From Fomes fomentarius (taxonomy: Eukaryota; Basidiomycota; Agaricomycetes; Polyporales; Polyporaceae), in NCBI GenBank assembly GCA_022606135.1, contig JABYQN010000009.1:1327001-1391000 (forward strand): a stretch of DNA of 64,000 bases. The letters run 5' to 3'. Numbering within the stretch: position 1 is the first letter of the stretch; the number at the start of each line of letters is the position of its first letter. Position numbers and translations under genes: made by a program. The notes beneath the pieces were generated by a model. That model was not told the origin of the DNA. It did no database searches and saw nothing but the letters and a program-made list of their open reading frames with translations. Positions 34,484 through 46,236 of this stretch are shown one piece after another.

Positions 34484-35594
34484 TTATTCCTGAGCGCGCG
34501 AGGATAGCTCGCCGTCCTCAACGACCGAGCTGATCCCGTGCGCTCCCTCCTCGCCGTCCTCGCGCGGGCTGTGCAGACCGACCTTGTTGAGCATGCGCGC
34601 GAGGCTGCTGGCGCGGTTATCGGAAGGCTGCCTAGATGCACTGCGGCTGCGTCCAAACTCGGGCTCTCGAGAGCCAGAGCGGGAGCGAACTATGTTGCCT
34701 ACGCCGCCGCGGCCGGTTGTCTCGTATCCATTCGGGTGGGACACTGGAGACTCCGGCGGAGGGCTATGGAGGGCAGTTATATTGGCGCTGCCACCACGCC
34801 CTGTGGAGTGTCTGCAGGCGACGTCAGCGACGACTGGAGGGGAATGTGATATAGAAGGACGCACAGTCCTTGGTCGCGTATATAGCGGAGTCGGTCCTCC
34901 TCTTCAAGCTGCGCAAGAAGCTCAGGGTCAACATTGCCGCCAGACTGCAAGTTGCCTGCGCCACCGCGTCCGGTGGAGTGGATCTGGGGTGCACGGGAGC
35001 GAGAGCGAGACTTGGAGTCAGGCTTGATGTTCCCCAGGCCGCCACGCCCGGAGGATCGCTGGAGTACGAAGGTGAGTATATGCTCTTAATATGAATGGGG
35101 TATGTCGTACCGCGCGGGGAGACTGCTCTGCCTCTGCGATGACAATCCTCTCGTACTCGGCGATGCTTGCAGCATGTTCCGAGACCAAGGACGCGGTTTG
35201 TGGATGGTTCTCTGTGATAGCTGCTGCGTTGCGGGCTTGCGACCCTGAGCGGATGTTGCCCACTCCACCGCGACCGGTCTTTCCGGCCTAGAAGGGATGT
35301 CAGGATGACTGGGAAGAGAGGGAAGCGAGAGAGGCCTGACAATTCGTTCTGGATCTACAGTGGCCTCGCGACCCCGGACGGGAAATACACCCTCTCCAGC
35401 GTTACGCGGGGGGCTTGCAGCGTCAAGGGAGGGCCTACGAATGTTGCCAATTCCGCCGCGACCGGACGACTGCGCATACAAGGACGTGAGCGGTTGATAG
35501 ATGGGAGATACGGGGTACGTACGAATGCCTCTCGGCCGCGCGAAACGGAGCGGCGGTCTGGGGAGGATGGAGCAACGGAGTCGTCGTCTGGCAT
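34484..35594 (-). CDS. PAR32-like protein with GRGG repeats (DUF3602)
   Basis: The start at 35594 gives MPDDDSVAPSSPDRRSVSRGREAF. Further exons are joined by short introns (GTACGT donor after exon 1). The protein contains six spaced copies of the family signature: GRGGIGNI, GRGGVGNI, GRGGLGNI, GRGGAGNL, GRGGSANI and GRGGVGNI. They are separated by Ser/Arg/Pro-rich linkers, one helical acidic piece (DPELLAQLEEEDRLRYIRD) and a final SSLARMLNKVGLHSPRED segment. It is disordered and cytosolic, with no TM helix. Yeast Par32 (Amu1) carries the same motif; when dephosphorylated it binds and inhibits the ammonium transporters Mep1 and Mep3, downstream of TORC1 and the kinase Npr1. An equivalent role here is inferred from family membership. 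It ends RAQE and TAA, after which the same frame continues open (see the neighbouring entry). Confidence 0.8.
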
Positions 35595-35939
35595 GATGAG
35601 GGACTAGTGAGCTGGTGGGGAGGTAGAAAGAGGGGGAGGAGAGAGAAGATGGTAGAGAAAAAGAGTCGAGGCGCGCGAATCGGAGCAAGTGGCGCGCGCG
35701 AGCAGGAGCAAGAGCACGGGGCGTCGAGGGCTGCCCTGACTACATACAGTCTGACTATACACAGCCAAGTCGCGCGCGATAAGCGGGGCAGTCCCATAGA
35801 CAGACAGCAGCAGACAGCAGCACCAGATACCCGAGCACGAGAAATTCAGATTGACTTTGGGGCCGCAACCCAGGACAGAATCCCTTATCTCCTTATCTCT
35901 CCTCGCCCTCGCCCGCTCAACGGAAATGAGGCTACTCAC
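35595..35939. other. Promoter and 5' region of the PAR32-like gene
   Basis: Contains stacked homopurine/pyrimidine stretches and a long leader. It could also be an intron if the exon at 35940-36225 belongs to the same gene. Confidence 0.35.
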
Positions 35940-36225
35940 CTTCCTTCTTCCCGACCACCACCACACCCCCATATCCTCTCCCCAACGACACTATGCTGCT
36001 CACATCGTCCGGCAGTGGCTTGAAAGCGTCCTTCTCGACGACGTGCTCTTCGTATGGACTCAGTATCCGTCCCAGCTTGGCGCCTAGCGCGCCTGTCCAC
36101 GATGGTCTTCGCGCGGGCGGGCCAACTGTAGTGTCCCGCGAATCCATCCGTCTCAGTTTCGTGAACGTCTTGTTCGTGTCTTGCGCTGGCTCCCTGTGGC
36201 GGACGGGATGGGCCAGCGGACTGGG
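35940..36225 (-). other. Unassigned coding exon
   Basis: A minus-strand open segment lies between a CACACAG acceptor and a GTGAGT donor. It reads HREPAQDTNKTFTKLRRMDS, GPPARRPSWTGALGAKLGRI, LSPYEEHVVEKDAFKPLPDD and VSSIVSLGRGYGGVVVVGKK. The balanced composition and clean splice signals suggest a real exon. It may be an upstream exon of the PAR32-like gene (LGRGYGG is faintly like GRGG) or part of an unrecognised gene. No start exon was found upstream. Confidence 0.45.
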
Positions 36226-37895
36226 CTGTGTGGGCAGGGAGAACGTTAGCAATGTGAGTCTCTCGTCTGCTGGCAGGTGCGGTACTAGTATCTCGCCTAT
36301 ACCTGGGTCACGCCCCGCCGGCCTCTTGCGTTCGATTGCGACGTGCCTGCGTCATGAGACGTGCCTCCTTACCTCCTCTCCATCTTATGCTCACACTATA
36401 ACCTTTTCCCCCGCTTCCTCGGCTCTCATCATCCCTTAACTTCTCCCTTCTCATGACCTTCGACGCCCGTCGGACCTACACGCGGACGGAGCTTCGGACC
36501 ACAGCCTTCCATCTCCTCCTGTCCATTCAGGAATGCACACGTTGCCAGCGAACTTGACGCGATAGCGACGATCGTCACGCCCACCCAGAATCTGCTGGTG
36601 AACATGTTTTATGTTCTGACTCTTGAGCTTACCATCCTTCCACTGTATTCCGGAGTATCCGGCAGTGATTCTCTTCTTCTGCTCTTCATCTTGAGCCGCT
36701 TATTCATTCCGACGCGTCCGACATCATACACTGGCTGCGAACTAGGAGTATTGCGCCACCGCTTCCCTGTATTGTGTCTTACCTCGTGCGTCTGAATATA
36801 TCTATTATCCTTTCTCCAAGCACACTCGACCGCAAGACATCCGTGGGGAATCGTTGCCCCCGGCAGGTCCACGACCCGTTGACTTGTATTCACTGTCCCG
36901 TTCCGCAAGTCGCTACATACGTAGCACATCCGGTCATCAGCTTGCTCTTCGCGTTACGCTACAAATAGCACAGCGTCCAACAATAGCCACTATTCATTTG
37001 GGTAACGTACTCGCCGTGCCTTCCCTACATCCGCTAAATGCGTTCTCTTCACTCCCTCTCTGCGAAGTCTTCTCTATGGCTAAGTATACCCTCTCCCCTC
37101 CCGCGGCGCTATTTCCGTCCGGTCTTTCAGCCTCTGGGACGCCCGCAGCAGGAGAGCCTTGCGCGACCGTGACACATAAGCACCACCGCATGTGCTTGTG
37201 TCTGACAGCTGCATTGTGTGCATGCCGTGCATGGGGGGCTCACGCGGGCTGCGAGTGACCACGGACCACGGGCCATCCACGGGCACGTTCATCCGTAACG
37301 GCAGCAGCGCAGCACGTTCGCCGAGTACAGACGGCATCCGGACGCGGTGCGAGTAGGTGGCGACAGTTCTGCGGTGGGTCACCTAATCGTCTGGAGCGTG
37401 GGGTGGAATCGACTCCCCGGCCGTTCGAGTGGTGTCGACGCGACCACTGACGTTATAAGTTATTATCCAGGCAGTCCAGTACTGTCACCTCTTGGTCCGC
37501 CTTTTCGACCCTTACCGAGACCACCGATCGCAGTGCCGCCACGATAGAACTCTGCGCTGTGTGTGCTGGCATCTGGCTACGATCCTTGGGTGGGACGGTT
37601 ACTTCCCTCGGTGAGTACAGCCGCAGTTGGTAGTCACTTACGTAGATGGTAGACCTGAACAGGACATTGCCCACGCTGATGTTATGCTCCTCGCAACCCG
37701 TCCTTGGTTTGAAGTGAGCGTGGGGTGGGCGACGAGAATCTAACAGCAGGCATGATTCGCCACTGTGTGTATGGGGCTGATCATCGGTATATACACGTAA
37801 GAAAGGGAGGGTGAGTGCGCCCGTTGATACGGATACGGGCATCCCATACTCTCCTAGCCGATCGAAACTCGGCTGCTACTCTCCAGTAATCGTGA
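36226..37895. other. Region without a supported gene
   Basis: Several frames at 36598-37258 and 37453-37842 lack motifs and overlap each other on both strands. No exon chain, tRNA or mobile element was recognised. Confidence 0.4.
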
Positions 37896-39962
37896 TCACA
37901 CCCGAGCCTCTCTTCCGCTGTCACCGTCCCCAAGGGACGACCCCCAATATGAGTCCCCGTCTTCCAGTGCATCAAATGGCCCAGATGCGAACACCAGCGA
38001 AGTCAGCTTCGTCGCCACCCCGCCCGATGAGTCGTCCAGGGCGTCACCGTTTCCCGTCGGGCCCGCGGCGGCTCTGCGGAGGTTGAGCAGGACGCGCGTG
38101 CAGAGCGCGCTGTGTACCACCCTGAGTGGCCTGCGGGCATCCAAACGGGCATCAGCGAGGTCTCTAGGTCTTCAAGCATGCACCGCGTTATGCGTGTTCA
38201 GGAAAGCGAATGGGCGACAGAGACATTGTCTCAGGACAGCAGTGATTGTGACCGTGACTCACATTTGCATGGAAGGAGAGAGCTCCCGCTGTGAGAGGGG
38301 GTAGTAGCGGGTTCGTCAGCTGGCAGACGAGATAGGTAGGTGGCTTGCTCACAGGAGCGATTAGCATCACGAAGACGTTCAGGACGGACACCGCTAGACG
38401 CAGGAGCAGCGCATTCAGACAAAGCAGCGCCCCATGTGGGAGAAGGTGGGGATGCAAGGGTTACCTAGCACGATGAAGTAGAAGTGTATCCCTGCGTGTG
38501 CGCCGGCGCGACGAGCGCAATCAGCGATCAACCGTGCGCTGGAAGCCGGATTAGAAGACATACCGTCGCGATAGATGGTTTGCATGAGGACGCTCGAGTC
38601 CCCCGAGCCTGTATGGGAACATTCGCTCCATATCAAGTCAAGACATCGACACATATATATGGCGCACTTGTGGCATCATCGTCACGGGCCAGATAGCGTT
38701 TGAGAAGGGTAAGGGCAATGATGCCTGCGTCATACAGAGGATCAGCTGTCAGCAGTGGCACGGACATAGTCTCGGAGTAGGTCGACGGTGAGGAAGTGTG
38801 GACTCGTACCTGTCTCTGCGAGCATCATGCAGCCATATGCCGGCCAGCTGTCCCTGTCCTGTGTTGACGGCATGCAACCTGTGACACGAAGGATAGCAGC
38901 GGTAGGGTCTACGATCGTAAGTCAGTTTGTCAGGAGTCCCGATCAAAGGCGCCAGAGAAAGAGCCATGAAGTTAAAGGGTTAGGTAGGTCGACTTACACT
39001 CTGTATACACCACCGTCTGGTACACCACGTAGAGCGTCATCATCTACGTGACGACCTCTGTGAGTTAGGAAACTCCAACCCGGGAGAGGATGATAGTAAC
39101 TCACTAGGAACTCGATATATGCCCCAATTATCAGGAGTTTGACGTATCTGTGGAATCCCCAGATGGCCAGAGTCCTATTTGCGAGTATAGCTACATATCA
39201 AACTCCTCAGCTGAGAAGCGAGGAGCAGGTGCGTAGGTATCCAACCTTCGGATATGAGAATGCCTGCAGTGTAACAATCTGCGGGTCATCAGTGCCATGC
39301 AAGTCGAAGCCTGAGAAAAGGGCAATTGCACACATGCTAGAGCTTTGAATTGCTTTGCGCATAGCTACGTGAACGGGCGATGTGTAAGAGCTCATGTGCT
39401 GGCTTTGCGATTACACCTACATCGGGGTCTTGCGTCCGAAGTGCACCTGTCAAGTGAGTCATGAGTGCGCGATTTGGGTTCGAGAGCAACCGTCTGACGT
39501 ACAAGCGACTGCGAGTGTGCCATCCAGGATGATAGAATACTTGTTAATGAAATACACTGCCTTCATGATACTCCAGCGATTCGGCCAGATGAAGGCAACC
39601 TGCGTGGCGGTAGGTGAGTACTGACGGAGAGAAAGAGTGATACGGAAAGCGAACAGATCGCACCTCGTCGGGAAGCGTTGAAATAATCTCAGCCAACTGA
39701 CCGTGGTTGTACGTCACTGGAAGCTGAACACGGTTTGATACATGCCACATACCGCGAAAGCCACAGACGCAACTGCATCAAAGATAGGTCTCAGTGCACT
39801 ATCCATCTCTTCAAGTCTTAGAGAACGGCTACCTTTGCAATACTGGGGGGTACTGTGAATAACGGTGATGACATGTGTACATCAGAGGAGTGAAGACGAC
39901 ACCTTCGTAATCTGCAACAAGTGCGGATTCTCAAGAGAAAATTGGACATGTTCGGCGCTCAT
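37896..39962 (-). CDS. DUF6533-type seven-pass membrane protein (array copy 1)
   Basis: The start at 39962 gives MSAEHVQFSLENPHLLQITK. This is followed by the 10-nt microexon at 39833-39842 (YCK), the 20-nt exon at 39753-39772 (VASVAFA) and the exon LAEIISTLPDE, so the gene shares the microexon plan of the subfamily. The next exon reads VAFIWPNR..KAVYF. Downstream are the helix SVLNVFVMLIAPV and the C-terminal block LRVVHSALCTRVLLNLRRAAA, then a tail with an acidic Asp/Glu and Gly-rich stretch ending DSGREARV at 37896. The C-terminal tail is unrelated in sequence to those of the neighbours. Middle exons (38.4-39.5 kb) are visible as hydrophobic segments, but their limits were not all fixed and a lesion there cannot be excluded. 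Function unknown. Confidence 0.65.
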
Positions 39963-40751
39963 AGGGTCCAGTCGTGATAGTGATGAAAGAGAGACAACAA
40001 AGAAGGAGGGTGCGATGCAATGCAAAAGGATGCTCTACAAATGCCCAGAGAGACACGCAAGCCCGCGTCCCCGGTATTTGTCCTAGAAGAGGCGCGAAAC
40101 CATGACCTCGGTCGCGCAGCGTGCGGTGGAGCGGCTTTGCTTGCGCCCAGAGAGGTGAGCGTGTGCAGCTGCGGATGTATGTGAAAGTGGGTGAAGAAGC
40201 AAGACTGGACAAGACGTAGGAAGGGAACTACTCGCTTACTCGCTTACTGAGGCCGAGGTCGCCATTGGGCTGCACTAGTACTGAGATGATTGCGTCGGAG
40301 AGTCGGGTAGCCTGGACGCCGTGCATCGGCAACAGCTTCTGTGGTTTGCCTTCCATGCTCGACTTTGGGGGCGCGTGGTGGAAACCGGAGGGATTGGATA
40401 TGGAACTGGAAGAACTGCACTTTGGCAGATGGGCCGGAGTAAACAGAGTCGGAATGGTAACTGCCAGAATACTGGCGCTTTCTGAAGAATGACTGTGTGA
40501 ACTGCGGCGGATCAGTGGAACTGGGCTCTAGACCTGTCTTACATGCATATGGTTACTTACCGACATCGGTTGGACAGGCATTTGGAAGTCGTATCGTTTC
40601 CTTTGTATATGATCTGACATGGGCTCAGATGCGAAGAGCTCGGAAGGCTCGAGTCCTATTACATCCAGGCCAAATGTTGAAGGAAGTACACATACAGATC
40701 GGACATATGCAACAGCCTGACAATGCAAGATGTGCAAGCCAGTGAAGGTAA

Positions 40752-42608
40752 TCAAGGCTCAGATGGAGACAGAGCAAAAACCACTGTTGACTGTTTGGAG
40801 AATTCGTCTTCAGCCCCACCGCCCGTATCCATAGCCGCTTTGCGAAGATTGAGGAGCACGCGTGTGCACAGCGCGCTATGTACCACGCGGAGCGGCCTAG
40901 ATCCGACCCCATTTCAGCGCGCAAACATTGACAGATTATTATGGAAAAGAGGCTATGTATCGATTGTGGTTTCACTAACTCACAATTGAGTAGACAGTGT
41001 GAGCTCATGCTGATGTTGGGGAGACTGTCAATGTCAACAGATTGTGTAGACATAGATAGCGACGTACAGGGGCTACCCACATCACGAGCATATTGATGAC
41101 GGACATTGCTGTTTGTGCAAAGTTGATATCAGCACTCTCAACCAAAAAATGACTCCCTACCCAGTACAATGGCGTAGAAGAATGACCCTGGTATAGTACT
41201 ACTATATCAGAGCAGAAGTCAGACGGGGGTGAGGTGACTTACCATCGCGATACATGGTGTATAGCAAACGCCCTTCGGATCGGCCTTCAACTGTAAACGA
41301 CCGACGACGACAGATCTAAGTACAACCCACGCTCATACTCAGCAGACATAATCACATGATGTATCGTTCATGAAACGTTTGACAATGGTCAAGGAGATAA
41401 TAGCTGATTATCGATGAGACACACTACCGAACACCTCAGGCGCAGTTACGAAAACGTACCCGTCTCGCCCAGGATGAAACATGCATAAGCGGGCCAAATG
41501 TCTTGAGCCTGTGTGGCAGGTACGCAGCCCGTGATACGGAGCCTATCTATGTTGGGGTCTGTGGGAAGCGGCGGTGGTGAGAAGATGTGGTAGGTACATG
41601 CATGAGACGCACAATCTATCCAAGCGACTGCTTGATAGACACAGTAGAGGGTGAATGGCTGTCGTGATGTGTAAGCTCTATTTGCATAGCGTTGAACCAG
41701 ATTTCGAGCCACTGACCACCATTTCAAGCAATACACCGTACAGGAGGAACTTGACGTATTCGTTAAAGCCCCATAGTGCTACTGTCCTGATGATAAGGAT
41801 AACTGCAAATCGTTGTGGTTAAACTGAGGACTTCAGTTGTCGCTGATCGCAACTTGAACTAACTCTCAGAGAGCACGATGCCAACAACATAAAAATCTAT
41901 TGTGTGCTCAGTGAGGTATCCCAATGTTCAAATGGAGAGCCGCTTACATGCCAGTGTTTGATATGTGATGGAGCAAAGCTGGTTATCGGGAGTGTGAGTG
42001 ATAGTAGTCAGCATGAGTTCTACCCGCATATGCATATGTATCGGGTCAACCTTGGTATCCTGTGTAGGTATCGCGGCTACAGCAAGATCTGATCAGACAC
42101 AGCGAAGGTACCAGGGGGTAATAGACACCAACATATGACGGCGAATGTGGTATCTATCAGTACCAAGTATCTGTTCACCAGGAATATAGCCTTCACCACT
42201 GTCAACCGGCCTGGCCAGATCAATGCAATCTGCAATGACGGAGGGTGCTCAACGGTCAGACCATGAGCGACCTCTCCGGATCTCTACCTCATCAGGAAGT
42301 GTCGACATTATCTCAACAAGCTACATGTCATTCAGTGAGCTATCGCCAATCTATATGGAGAGTGATGCCCGAGCGCGCACCGCCAATGTGTAGGAAGCGA
42401 CTAGTGTAGGGATCTCATCAGGCATTAAGCACGAGCACGAGCCGCAGACAGTCACCTGCGCAGTACTAGACATCATCGTCAGTGCAAGGGAGCTCGCAAG
42501 CAAGGCAATACCAATCGCGTCCACCTTCGTGATCTGGAGGAGATAAAGGGCGTTGAACGTTATTTGGACATTCGGGTTGATAGATAGTGCGTCGTCGGCA
42601 ACAGTCAT
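40752..42608 (-). CDS. DUF6533-type seven-pass membrane protein (array copy 2)
   Basis: The start at 42608 gives MTVADDALSINPNVQITFNA ending LYLLQITK. Then come the 10-nt microexon (42456-42465, YCA), the 20-nt exon (42381-42400, VASYTLA), a 33-nt exon LVEIMSTLPDE and an exon with IALIWPGR..KAIFLVNRY. Further down, VPATQAQDIWPAYACFILGE is the conserved extracellular loop and helix, and the gene closes with PLRVVHSALCTRVLLNLRKAA plus a short tail ending VFALSPSEP and TGA at 40752. It lies 789 nt from copy 1 and 643 nt from copy 3, all on the minus strand, so this is a tandem array. No stop was seen in the exons I followed. Confidence 0.68.
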
Positions 42609-43251
42609 GGGGGAAGGAAACACAATGAGGATAGAAGAGGTTTCAAGAGGGGTCGCAGAAGGAGGGTGGAATTTACAGGAGAACAATGCGATCTCTCCTT
42701 TTTACGTGGTAGAGACAACATTCTCACACCTGTCCATAGTACGACCATGGCAGTGAACAAATCTCTTGGAAAGATAGCTCTCTAACATCATGATTTGACC
42801 CTGCATCACTCTAGATGCACGACTGTCAGTAAAGATAGCTCCGGTAAGGATGAGCTCTCGCTGGAGGCGCCACAATTTCAACCAACTGGCAGCACGTTGC
42901 ACCTCCCAACGAACGTGACAGATGTACGGTGGCTGTGATTCACGAGCCCACCAACATGTCATTTCTCCGGAACAGATTAAAGTGGGTCGTGACAGATTAT
43001 TGACGCCATGGGGGTAAGAGAACGGCAGCCATCGGGAATACGTACACTTCGTAGTGCAGTCACTCAAGGCTCAGCTACCAAGTATCTGGCCGCTTCCACT
43101 GCCAACAGCGTCGACCTAGGGAATGTATGGCATGTAGTATACAGCGCCGCTGTTGTACCATAGAGATTCCTCATCTGACGTGATTCTCCGATAGCATGTG
43201 TGAGACGCAAGCCACCGAAAGTACGTAGAGTGCTGGTGCAGTCCAGAGCTC
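42609..43251. other. Intergenic spacer within the tandem array
   Basis: Promoter region of array copy 2 and 3' end of copy 3. No additional gene seen. Confidence 0.5.
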
Positions 43252-45143
43252 TCAGCAGTCGTCCAAATCCAGAGCCAGTCCGTTGGGAATCGCGGGATCC
43301 AACGCGAAGACCATGTGCGCCTGCATGGAGAATTCGTCTGTCCCAGTATCCCCAGTCGTTCTTGCAGCTTTGCGGAGGTTCAAGAGAACGTGCGTGCAGA
43401 GCGAGCTATGTACCGCCTGTAGAGGCCTAATGTGGATGGAGAAGAGTACCGTCAGCGAACCATGCACCGGCCTGATATACCCAGTACCACAGATGATAGA
43501 ATATAACCAACATTTGGGTGAATGAACTTAGCTCGGGCTGTTTGGTAGGAAGGCTACTGTCTGAGTCTGTTCGGTACATCGAATGGGGTATATGTTGTCG
43601 ACGTACAGGGGCCAAACTCATTACGATCATGTTCGCAATGGAGATCGCTAATCCTTTGAGCATCAGTACTTCTGCTCGACTCGAACGTGAGACTGAAAGT
43701 CATACCTAGTATGATGGCATAGAAGAAACTTCCTGAATAGTACAGTGTAAGCACGGCTATCCCAAAAAGGCTAAGGGCGCGGGTCCTTCACCGTCTCGGT
43801 ACATGGTCCATGTCAGCTTCCGAGTTGGGACTTGGTAAGGTGCATGAGATCGAGGCGTGTGTTGACTCGGTGGCACTGTACTCACCGACCAAGCCGTCTT
43901 CACAATCTTTGACACGCTTCAGGATGGTAAGTGATATCACGACTATGATGGGTCAGACACGGTGGGGAGGTTCGTTGTCCAGAGCAGTTGACGCACCCGT
44001 TTCTCCCATCAGAAAACAAAAGAACGCCGGCCACATACCCCCGTCACGTATGACGGGTACGCATCCCGTTATGTAGAGAGTCTCATCCGAAGGGTCTAGA
44101 TCACAGTCCAGTCAGTCACGAAGGACTTAGCACGGATACCGACTCACATTCTAACCAGTACACAGTATGGTACACTGCGTAGATCGCGAAAAGCTGTTTG
44201 AATCGTACGAGTAGATATATGTCATCGGCTAAGAATTGGGCGCACTTTGTGAAGGCACTGACCCCAAATTCGATGAGCACGCCAAAACAGACTATCTTCA
44301 CATATTTGTGAAAGCCCCAGAGGGCCAGTGTTCGAATGATGAGTATGACTGTAAAGAGGAGATCACAATGGCGACACCTTTCGCTAGCTGTAGCGTGGAG
44401 CGTACCTTCAGAGACAAGTATACCAGCAGTGTAACAGTCTGCCAGGTGTAAAGCAGAGTTAATCTAACAGCAGTGAAAAGCCGGAACGCACGCACATGCC
44501 AAAGCTTGAAAAGCTATCGCGCAGTTCTGTAGACAGGAGATGTGAGAAATTGCACATATAACCACGATCATGATATAGGAATACATCATGGTTCCAGTGA
44601 GTAGGCGCTGCGTTGACTGCCAAAGATCAGATAGAACTTCAGCCGCTATTATCAGAGGCGGAGGATACCCACTTATGACCGCAATGGTGATATCGATCAG
44701 TGGAAGATATCTGTTAGCGAAGAATAGCGCCTTCGTGGGGGTCACTCGGCCTGGCCAGATGTACTCGACCTGTGCCCGTGTTTTCAAAACTTCGGTCAAA
44801 GGCAGTACAAGCATAAGAGAGACTGTACCTCATCAGGCAACGTTGAGAATATCTCAAGTATCTAACACCACACCGAGTGAGCACCATCCATCTGGTCTGT
44901 ATTGGAGCACCCTACGCACTGCTAAATTGCCTGCGATGACTTGGATTCATTAATCGAGTGTTGCGTGTAGGTGCCACGAACTGACGGAACTCACCTGGAG
45001 AGAACTAGGTGTACGTCAGCACATGGACCTTCATGAGGACGGGTACAACAACTCACCTTCATGACTTATATCAAGCGAAGGCTATCAAGCGATATGTCCG
45101 CCCCATGACCGCTGCCCTTACCGACGGACAAAGAGGACGTCAT
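43252..45143 (-). pseudogene. DUF6533-type membrane protein (array copy 3) with a stop in exon 1
   Basis: The expected first exon starts at 45143 (MTSSLSVGKGSGHGADISLD). Where the paralogues read LLQITK at the exon end, this gene reads LI-stop-VMK: the TAA at 45066-45068 stands at the Gln position, a possible CAA to TAA change. The rest keeps the family plan: 10-nt microexon (44995-45004), 20-nt exon (44920-44939, VIAGNLA), 33-nt exon ILEIFSTLPDE, VEYIWPGRVTPTKALFFANRY, later helices, and the tail block VHSSLCTHVLLNLRKAA ending ALDLDDC at 43252. An ATG two codons after the stop (45060-45062) is in frame, so reinitiation there could still make an almost full-length protein without the N-terminal extracellular part. 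It may therefore be functional despite the stop. Confidence 0.6.
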
Positions 45144-46236
45144 CAAGAGGAAAAAGAGGACGCAAATGCACAGATGCAATGAGGTGTTGGAGGTCGTACC
45201 CTCGTCCGTTGATTCCGCCTTCCTTGTATAATCATCGAGAAATACTGATCCGGTCACAAGTGGACGTGTCGACCTTCGCAGCGTTAGTTACGCTCCATGA
45301 GCACATTGCATGTTTATCCGTGTTTCTTATGTTTTACCGCAGGACATTCCAGCGCGAGTCAATTCCGATACATGATGGCTGGATGAACATCTTACCTTCT
45401 TTGTTTTCCGTTGCAGGACGGGGCGCCTGCATCTCGAAGAAGACATGAGGAATTGAGAGGTCCGTTCATAGCTACAACTTCGCATGAGCAATCGATTCCA
45501 ATGAGCAAGACTTCAGGCCCAAACTTACCCTTGATTGGATGACAACTCTGCGGCCTCATGCATGTCATGGGTCAAGCAGAGGCCGATGCGCAGAAGCACT
45601 CATACGGTCACATTCATTACCGATGCGATATCCAAGCCAGGCCGCACAGCTCACGACGAACCAACGCTACACATACTTAGCAACTCCGATGTGACGACAG
45701 AACGGCATAAGATAGGAGGAGGTAGTCATTAGGGTCGTTAAATACTAACCGACGAAAGTAGCCGACATGGAGAGAGATGAGAGAGGGGAGACAGAGACTT
45801 ATGTACATATGCGGTAGGTATGCTCGGTATGTATGCTGGACGGGCCCGGACGGACGGCATGAACACGGGAGGGAGGGAGAGGAGGAGAGAGAATCGGAGG
45901 GGAAAAGGCGAACGGAAGGAGGGACGGATGCCGCCGCCAGGCAGGCACGGCGAGCAGGTGGGTCGGTAAAGGAATGGGGCCCGTGCGCGAGACGGGGCGG
46001 AGGGGGCGAGTGCGAGATGAAAGGTCGAGAGATTGAGGAGTATCCAGGCAAGGGGATGCATGACATTCCGAACGTGAAATCGAAGAGACGAGAATTCCAG
46101 GATATCAAGGGGAACGACAATGAAGAGGTCGTGGATACCTCGCGAAATGTGTAGTGTATGATAGGGAAACAAAACTCGTCACCTACATGCGTGTGATACA
46201 TGGCCGTTTTTGCTTGCTGCTGTCTCCCCCACTAGT
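45144..46236. other. Intergenic region, no supported gene
   Basis: Upstream region of array copy 3 and 3' region of the FHA gene. The frames at 45677-46201 lie in a purine/pyrimidine-skewed stretch and show no motif. Confidence 0.45.
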
